The translations under genes and the position numbers were made by a program. A stretch of 64,000 nucleotides of DNA from Streptomyces sp. MNU76 (GTDB taxonomy: Bacteria > Actinomycetota > Actinomycetes > Streptomycetales > Streptomycetaceae). Below, piece after piece: positions 59,367 through 64,000 of this stretch; within the stretch, counting starts at the first letter, position 1, and every line of letters starts with the position of its first letter. The stretch lies in the NCBI RefSeq assembly GCF_020982545.1, contig NZ_JAJKLK010000029.1:186001-250000 (forward strand), read 5' to 3'. The notes under the pieces are model-generated. The model searched no databases. It worked only from the letters and a program-made list of their open reading frames with translations, and was not told the origin of the DNA.

Positions 59367-60629
59367 ATGGAACGGTTGCCTTCCTCCCCCGCCTTCTGGC
59401 GCAGCCCGCTGCGCGGCCCCTGGTTCACCTCCGTCCTCGGTGTGGTCCTGCTCGCCGGGATCACCGTGCTGTTCGTGACCGGGCTGCTGTCGTACGCCGC
59501 CTACAACCCTGGTCTGTCGCCGGTGAACGACAAGACCCCGGACAAGGGCGTTCTCGGCTTCTATCTGTTCCCCTGGCCGACGGACCCGCACTGGCTGTAC
59601 CGGCTCACGCAAGGCGTCCACGTCACGCTCGGGATCGCCCTGGTCCCGATCCTGCTGGCCAAACTGTGGTCGGTGCTGCCGAGGCTGTTCCAGCTGCCTC
59701 CGGTGCGGTCCTGGGCCCATGCCCTGGAACGGATCTCGCTGCTGATGCTGGTCGGCGGCGTGCTGTTCGAGTTCGTGACCGGAGTGCTGAACGTCCAGCT
59801 CGACTACGTCTTCCCCGGTTCCTTCTATCCGCTGCACTTCTACGGAGCGTGGGTGTTCTTCGCGGCGTTCACGGTGCACGTGGTGCTGAGGGCGCCGACC
59901 GCCGTTCGCAACCTGCGCCGGATGCGGGCGGGCGAAGAGGAAGCCGTCCCGCCTCCGGTGTCGTCGGAGGAGCCGTCGCTGGTCTCCCCGAACCCGGCCG
60001 AGCCCACCGTGTCGCGGCGAGGTGCCCTCGGGCTGGTCGGCGGCGGCTCGCTGCTGCTCCTCGCCACGACCGTGGGACAGAACTTCGACGGGCCGCTGCG
60101 GCGTACGGCCGTCCTCGCCCCGCACGGTGGCGCCGAGCCGGGCAGCGGGCCGAACGGATTCCAGATCAACAAGACGGCCCTGTCGAGGGGGATCAGCGCG
60201 GCCGAGACGAGCGAGGAGGCGTGGCGACTGGTCGTCACGGGGCCTTCAGGAACCGTCCGACTGAGCCGCGCCGAGTTGCTGGAGCTGCCCCAGCACAGTG
60301 CGGCGCTGCCGATCGCCTGTGTCGAGGGCTGGTCCACCTCCGACCAGTGGTGGCGGGGCGTACGACTGGACGACCTCGCCGCGCTCGTCGGATACGAGGC
60401 CGGGACGGCCCCCGATGTCCTGGTGGAGTCCCTCCAGCGGCGCGGTGCCTTCCGCCGGGCCGCTCTGCGGGCCAACCAGGTCCGCGACCCGCGCTCCCTG
60501 CTCGCCCTGGGTGTCAACGGTGAGCCGTTGTCCCCCGACCACGGCTATCCGGCGCGGATCATCGTGCCTGCCGCGCCCGGTGTGCTCAACACCAAGTGGG
60601 TGGCCCGGATGACGTTCGGAGAACTGTGA
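59367..60629 (+). CDS. Molybdopterin-dependent oxidoreductase with N-terminal cytochrome-b561-like membrane domain
   Basis: A 420-aa protein. The N-terminal 200 residues have four membrane helices with His residues suited to heme (GVHVTLGIALVPILLAKLW, LHFYGAWVFFAAFTVHVVL). A Tat-like SRRGALGLVGGGSLLLLA precedes an external sulfite-oxidase-fold domain with the molybdenum-ligand Cys in LPIACVEGWSTSDQWWRG and PDHGYPARIIVPA. It probably passes electrons between an external substrate and the membrane. Its stop overlaps the next gene (TGATG). Confidence 0.86.
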   Translation: MERLPSSPAFWRSPLRGPWFTSVLGVVLLAGITVLFVTGLLSYAAYNPGLSPVNDKTPDKGVLGFYLFPWPTDPHWLYRLTQGVHVTLGIALVPILLAKLWSVLPRLFQLPPVRSWAHALERISLLMLVGGVLFEFVTGVLNVQLDYVFPGSFYPLHFYGAWVFFAAFTVHVVLRAPTAVRNLRRMRAGEEEAVPPPVSSEEPSLVSPNPAEPTVSRRGALGLVGGGSLLLLATTVGQNFDGPLRRTAVLAPHGGAEPGSGPNGFQINKTALSRGISAAETSEEAWRLVVTGPSGTVRLSRAELLELPQHSAALPIACVEGWSTSDQWWRGVRLDDLAALVGYEAGTAPDVLVESLQRRGAFRRAALRANQVRDPRSLLALGVNGEPLSPDHGYPARIIVPAAPGVLNTKWVARMTFGEL

Positions 60630-61159
60630 TGGGGAAGTACCGGAAGTACCATCTGCCGCTGGGCCTGGGGAAGTACCGTCTGCCGCTGGGCAGCCCTTTT
60701 CAACTGCTGCTTTTGGCTTGCTCGTTCACGCTCGCCGGGTACGCGGGGGTGCGACTGCTCGCGGACGACTGGTTCGGCGTCGCGCTGTGGTTCGTCGGGC
60801 TCGCGGTCGTCCACGACCTGGTCCTGGCGCCGCTGTACGCGGCGGCGGACCGTGCGCTCGTCCGCGCGACGGCCACGGCCGCTCACCGGGTGGGGACGCC
60901 GCCCGTGCCGTCGGGGAGGCAGGGGAGGGCCGCGTACGTGCGTGTGCCCGCGGCCCTCTCCGGTCTGCTTCTGCTGGTGTGGTTTCCGCTGATCAGCGGG
61001 CGGGTGACGGAGCGTTACGCGTCCGCGACCGGGAGGCCGGCCGACGACTTCCTCGGCCGCTGGTTGCTGATCACAGCCCTGCTCTTCGGCAGTTCGGCGC
61101 TGCTGCTGGCACTGCGGGTGCGCAGGGCGACGAAGGAGCGACCGCCCGCCGTCCACTGA
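60629..61159 (+). CDS. Small membrane protein coupled to molybdopterin oxidoreductase
   Basis: A 176-aa protein with about four membrane helices (FQLLLLACSFTLAGYAGVRLL, VALWFVGLAVVHDLVLAPLYAA, PAALSGLLLLVWFPL, WLLITALLFGSSALLLALRV). Its ATG overlaps the stop of the oxidoreductase, so it is translated with it and likely assists it. Its end overlaps, convergently, 145 bases of the methyltransferase gene. Confidence 0.78.
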   Translation: MGKYRKYHLPLGLGKYRLPLGSPFQLLLLACSFTLAGYAGVRLLADDWFGVALWFVGLAVVHDLVLAPLYAAADRALVRATATAAHRVGTPPVPSGRQGRAAYVRVPAALSGLLLLVWFPLISGRVTERYASATGRPADDFLGRWLLITALLFGSSALLLALRVRRATKERPPAVH

Positions 61160-61785
61160 TCACAGGCGCGCCAGCCGTGCGGGCGGGCGTACCGCAGCAG
61201 TGCGGGTGTGCCAAGGCGGGCCCAGGGGAACGCGGACTCGCCTTCCCCGCCCGTCTCGACCCCGCTCACGAGGCGGACCTCGGCACGCTCGTCCACGTCC
61301 ATCGGCACCGTCTCTGCGATCAACAGGCCTCCAGGGCACAGTAGTTCGGCCGTCCGGCGCAGGAGGGCGGACGGGTCGCCGCCGATGCCGAGGTTGCCGT
61401 CGAGGAGCAGGGTGGTGTCCCAGCGGCCCTCGCCGGGCAGCGGCTCGAACACCGAGCGGGTGAGGGCCTGGCCTCCGAGCCGCCGGGTGTGGGCGACGGC
61501 CGCCCCGCTGATGTCGATGCCGAGCACGGGCCGCCCCCGGGCGGCGAGTTCGGCGACCAGCCGCCCCGGGCCGCACCCCACGTCGAGGACGGCTCCCTCG
61601 CACCGTTTCAGGGCCTCGAGGTCCACCGCGTCGGCGCGGGCGCACCACCGCTCCACCTCCAGGGGCAGCAGCCAGCCGTCCCCCCGGCGCAGGAAGAGCG
61701 GTCCGCGACCGGAGCGCAGGGCGTCGGCATAGGGATCCGAGGACCAGTCCGGCCGCCGCATGGTGTCCTGCCACGGCCCGCTCAT
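61015..61785 (-). CDS. Class I SAM-dependent methyltransferase
   Basis: A 256-aa protein with LDVGCGPGRLVAELAARGRPVLGIDISGAAVAHTRRLG and later LLCPGGLLIAETVPMD. The opening DPYADALRSGRGPLFLRR is shared by methyltransferases that sit beside GT2 and DUF2064 genes in streptomycetes. The last 25 residues look weakly conserved and overlap the convergent gene. It ends the operon GT2, DUF2064, methyltransferase. Confidence 0.82.
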   Translation of the reverse strand: MSGPWQDTMRRPDWSSDPYADALRSGRGPLFLRRGDGWLLPLEVERWCARADAVDLEALKRCEGAVLDVGCGPGRLVAELAARGRPVLGIDISGAAVAHTRRLGGQALTRSVFEPLPGEGRWDTTLLLDGNLGIGGDPSALLRRTAELLCPGGLLIAETVPMDVDERAEVRLVSGVETGGEGESAFPWARLGTPALLRYARPHGWRACDQWTAGGRSFVALRTRSASSSAELPKSRAVISNQRPRKSSAGLPVADA

Positions 61786-62399
61786 CGGGCGCTGACCGCT
61801 CGCAGCCGGGACAGTTCCGCCGCGAACCGGCTGTGCGGCGCGAGCGCGGCGACGGCTTCGGCGTCGGCGGCCGTGTCGACGTCCCGCAGGACCGGAAGGT
61901 CGTGGACCCGTAGACCGGCGGAGACCATCCGGGCGCGCTGGACCGCGCCGGTGAGGGGCGTCGACATGGGCACCCCGCGCAGCAGAGCGGGATTCGGCTC
62001 GGCGAGCCCGAGCGCCCAGAAGCCGCCGTCCTCGGCCGGACCGAAGTACGCGTCGTGTCCGGCGAGTTCCACGGTCAGCAGGTCCGGCGTGACCTGCGGG
62101 GTGTCCATGCCGATGAGCAGGGCGGGGCCGTCGCAGCCGGCGAACGCGGCGGCGAGCCTCTCGTCCAGCCCTCCGCCCTGCTGCGGTACGACGTCGAAGC
62201 CGGGCGGCAGCCAGGGGCCCGGCTCACCGGCCAGGACCAGGACTCGCCGCTCCGCGGGGGCCGCGGCCACGGCACGCAGGGTGTCCACGAGGGCGGCCTC
62301 GGCCAGCGCCGCCGCCTCGTCCGGGGTGAAGGGCGGGGTGAGCCGGGTCTTCACCCGGCCCGGCCTCGGTTCCTTGGCGATGACGAGGAGCGTGGTCAT
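61782..62399 (-). CDS. DUF2064 (TIGR04282-type) nucleotidyltransferase-like glycosyltransferase
   Basis: A 205-aa protein of the GT-A-like DUF2064 family: LLVIAKEPRPGRVKTRLTPPFTPDEAAALAEAAL, LLIGMDTPQVTPDLL and YFGPAEDGGFWALGL, MSTPLTGA. Related proteins are called arsenosugar-biosynthesis-associated. ATG 62399 overlaps the GT2 stop and its own stop overlaps the methyltransferase start. Real substrate unknown. Confidence 0.88.
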   Translation of the reverse strand: MTTLLVIAKEPRPGRVKTRLTPPFTPDEAAALAEAALVDTLRAVAAAPAERRVLVLAGEPGPWLPPGFDVVPQQGGGLDERLAAAFAGCDGPALLIGMDTPQVTPDLLTVELAGHDAYFGPAEDGGFWALGLAEPNPALLRGVPMSTPLTGAVQRARMVSAGLRVHDLPVLRDVDTAADAEAVAALAPHSRFAAELSRLRAVSAR

Positions 62400-63106
62400 C
62401 GGCGGACCGCTCCCGCCTCGACCGACGCCGGTGCTTCGTTCAGGACGCGGTTCATGTCGCGTACCGCCTGCCAGGTGCCACGCCAGGTACCGGTCACCTT
62501 CGAAGCCCCCGAGCGCGGCAGGTACGGCACGTCGTGCTCCGTGACGCGCCAGCCCGCGTCTGCGGCGCGCACCACCATCTGCAGCGGATAGCCGCTGCGC
62601 CGGTCGGTCAGCCCGAGGGCGAGGAGCGGTTCGCGGCGGGCGGCGCGCAGCGGGCCCAGGTCGCGCAGAGGCAGTCCCGTACGGCGGCGCAGCATCCGGG
62701 CGAGCGCCAGATTGCCGGCCCGGGCGTGCGCTGGCCAGGCTCCCCGGCCCTGCGGCCGTCGTCTGCCGAGCACCAAGTCGGCCCGGCCGTACGCCACTTC
62801 GTCGACGAAGGGGACGAGGAGCGAAGGATCGAGGGAGGCGTCGCAGTCGCAGAAGCACACGATGTCGGCCGTGGCGGCGGTCAGCCCCGCGTGGCAGGCG
62901 GCACCGAAGCCGCGGCGCGCCTCGTGGATCACGCTCGCGCCCAACCCTCGCGCGATGTCCGCCGACCCGTCGGTCGAGCCGTTGTCCACGACCAGAGCGC
63001 GCCACCCGGCCGGGATCCGGGCCAGCACCCAGGGCAGGGCCTCCGCCTCGTCCAGGCAGGGCAGCACGACATCGACGCCCGAAGGCGGGGGAGAGGAGGT
63101 AGTCAC
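62396..63106 (-). CDS. Family 2 glycosyltransferase
   Basis: A 236-aa GT-A enzyme. It shows VDVVLPCLDEAEALPWVL, ALVVDNGSTDGSADIAR, the DxD-like FCDCDASLDP, and GNLALARMLRRRTGLPLRDLGPLRAARRE. There are no membrane helices. GTG 63106 is the first start after a stop in frame; the upstream signal is weak. It heads the three-gene operon with DUF2064 and methyltransferase genes, and is divergent from the response regulator. Confidence 0.88.
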   Translation of the reverse strand: MTTSSPPPSGVDVVLPCLDEAEALPWVLARIPAGWRALVVDNGSTDGSADIARGLGASVIHEARRGFGAACHAGLTAATADIVCFCDCDASLDPSLLVPFVDEVAYGRADLVLGRRRPQGRGAWPAHARAGNLALARMLRRRTGLPLRDLGPLRAARREPLLALGLTDRRSGYPLQMVVRAADAGWRVTEHDVPYLPRSGASKVTGTWRGTWQAVRDMNRVLNEAPASVEAGAVRR

Positions 63107-63230
63107 AGCTTTCAGCCTACGAGAACAAAGTTCTCCTATCGGGCATGGCGTCCTTACGAAACGCGGACGTCGACAGCCCTTCGCACCGTCTGCACTCTCC
63201 ACACCCCCGACGAGGTGCGAGGCTGGCCGC

Positions 63231-63992
63231 ATGGAACAGAAACCGAGCGGGCCGGCGGCCGCGCGCGTCCTGGTCGTGGACGACGACCCCACGGTCGCCG
63301 AGGTCGTCACCGGGTACCTCGACCGCGCCGGACACACGGTGGACCGCGCCGAGGACGGTCCCGCCGCGCTGGCCGCCGCCGCGGCGCACTGGCCCGACCT
63401 GGTCGTGCTGGACCTGATGCTGCCCGGCATGGACGGCCTGGAGGTGTGCCGTCTGCTGCGGACCCGGGGCCCGGTACCGGTCATCATGCTCACCGCGCGC
63501 GGCGACGAGGACGACCGCATCCTGGGCCTGGAGGTCGGCGCCGACGACTACGTGACCAAACCGTTCAGCCCGCGCGAACTGGTCCTGCGCGTCGAGTCCG
63601 TACTGCGCCGCGCACGACCCGCCCCGGACACCCGCCTGCTGAGCTCGGCCGGCCTCTCCCTCGACCCGGTGGGCCGCCGCGCCACCCGCGACGGTGCCGA
63701 ACTCGCCCTGACACTAAGGGAGTTCGACCTCCTCGCCTACTTCCTCCGCAACCCGGGCCGCGCCCACAGCCGGGAGGACCTGATGCGCGAGGTATGGGGC
63801 TGGGACTTCGGCGACCTGTCCACGGTCACCGTCCACGTCCGCCGACTGCGCGGCAAGATCGAGGACGATCCGGCACGGCCCCGGCTGATCCAGACGGTCT
63901 GGGGCGTCGGCTACCGCTTCGACCCCATGCGCACACCCGTCGTCGGCGACGGACCGCACGCCTCCTTCGAAAACCGGAAGGACTGGCGATGA
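63231..63992 (+). CDS. OmpR-family response regulator
   Basis: A 253-aa regulator. The receiver has LVVDDDPTVAEVV, acceptor Asp in LVVLDLMLPGMDGLEV, Thr in IMLTARGDE and Lys in YVTKPFSPREL. The C-terminal winged helix reads LTLREFDLLAYFLRNPGRAHSREDLMREVWG, VTVHVRRLRGKIEDDP and VWGVGYRF. ATG 63231 is the first good start. The last four bases overlap a following ATG at 63989, the expected kinase. Confidence 0.93.
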   Translation: MEQKPSGPAAARVLVVDDDPTVAEVVTGYLDRAGHTVDRAEDGPAALAAAAAHWPDLVVLDLMLPGMDGLEVCRLLRTRGPVPVIMLTARGDEDDRILGLEVGADDYVTKPFSPRELVLRVESVLRRARPAPDTRLLSSAGLSLDPVGRRATRDGAELALTLREFDLLAYFLRNPGRAHSREDLMREVWGWDFGDLSTVTVHVRRLRGKIEDDPARPRLIQTVWGVGYRFDPMRTPVVGDGPHASFENRKDWR

Positions 63993-64000
63993 CCGCCAAC
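63989..64000 (+). CDS. Start of next gene, probably the partner sensor kinase (cut by window end)
   Basis: ATGACCGCCAAC overlaps the response regulator stop by four bases. Only four codons are visible. An OmpR-type regulator gene is usually followed by its kinase, but nothing in the visible residues proves this. Confidence 0.4.

Overview
The DNA is very GC-rich, uses GTG, TTG and ATG starts, and is densely packed with regulators, secreted enzymes and decayed genes. With an hppD end, a cellulose-active LPMO under a CebR box, tendamistat-like and DUF6223 proteins and a lipid-type biosynthetic cluster, this points to Streptomyces or a close relative, probably a chromosome arm rather than the core.

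Layout. 0-4.2 kb: the 3' end of hppD, an IS110 fragment ending in a CCGCTG microsatellite, a TetR gene facing a broken small-protein gene, a broken rve transposase and a PucR regulator. 4.7-9.8 kb: a methionine salvage operon (broken mtnE-like aminotransferase, mtnA-mtnB fusion, mtnD, mtnC, mtnP). 9.9-25.9 kb: a divergent biosynthetic cluster. Leftward it encodes FAAL-ACP, a KAS III-like enzyme, an AarF/UbiB kinase-aminotransferase fusion, a BtaA-like 3-amino-3-carboxypropyl transferase, an alpha/beta hydrolase, an acyl-CoA-dehydrogenase-fold enzyme and a pseudo-thioesterase/flavin reductase fusion. Rightward it encodes FabH, ACP, FabF, P450 and a methyltransferase. 26-35.8 kb: small housekeeping and secreted genes (TPR, amylase-inhibitor-like, frameshifted serine protease, CebR-controlled LPMO, methyltransferases, GNAT, a zinc-finger/ricin membrane protein) mixed with pseudogenes. 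35.7-46.4 kb: an L-fucose catabolic operon with its own ABC importer and GntR regulator, damaged by a deletion that joins an alcohol dehydrogenase to an SDR remnant; a GH29 fucosidase fragment lies just beyond. 47-53.6 kb: LacI regulator with tandem operators, remnants of FtsX, caspase-like and VOC genes, SpoIIE phosphatase, and a Fic-like toxin-antitoxin pair. 53.7-64 kb: ankyrin protein, DesK/LuxR two-component pair, membrane glycosyltransferase, molybdopterin oxidoreductase, a GT2/DUF2064/methyltransferase operon, and an OmpR regulator leading into a kinase cut by the window end.

How the parts fit. The most interesting inference links the first two clusters. BtaA-family enzymes take the aminocarboxypropyl group of S-adenosylmethionine and release methylthioadenosine (MTA). 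The adjacent mtn operon is the route that turns MTA back into methionine. The biosynthetic cluster therefore looks like an undescribed pathway to a lipid carrying a homoserine-like unit, with its by-product recycling genes next door. The product is unknown; the assignment rests on family recognition by eye.
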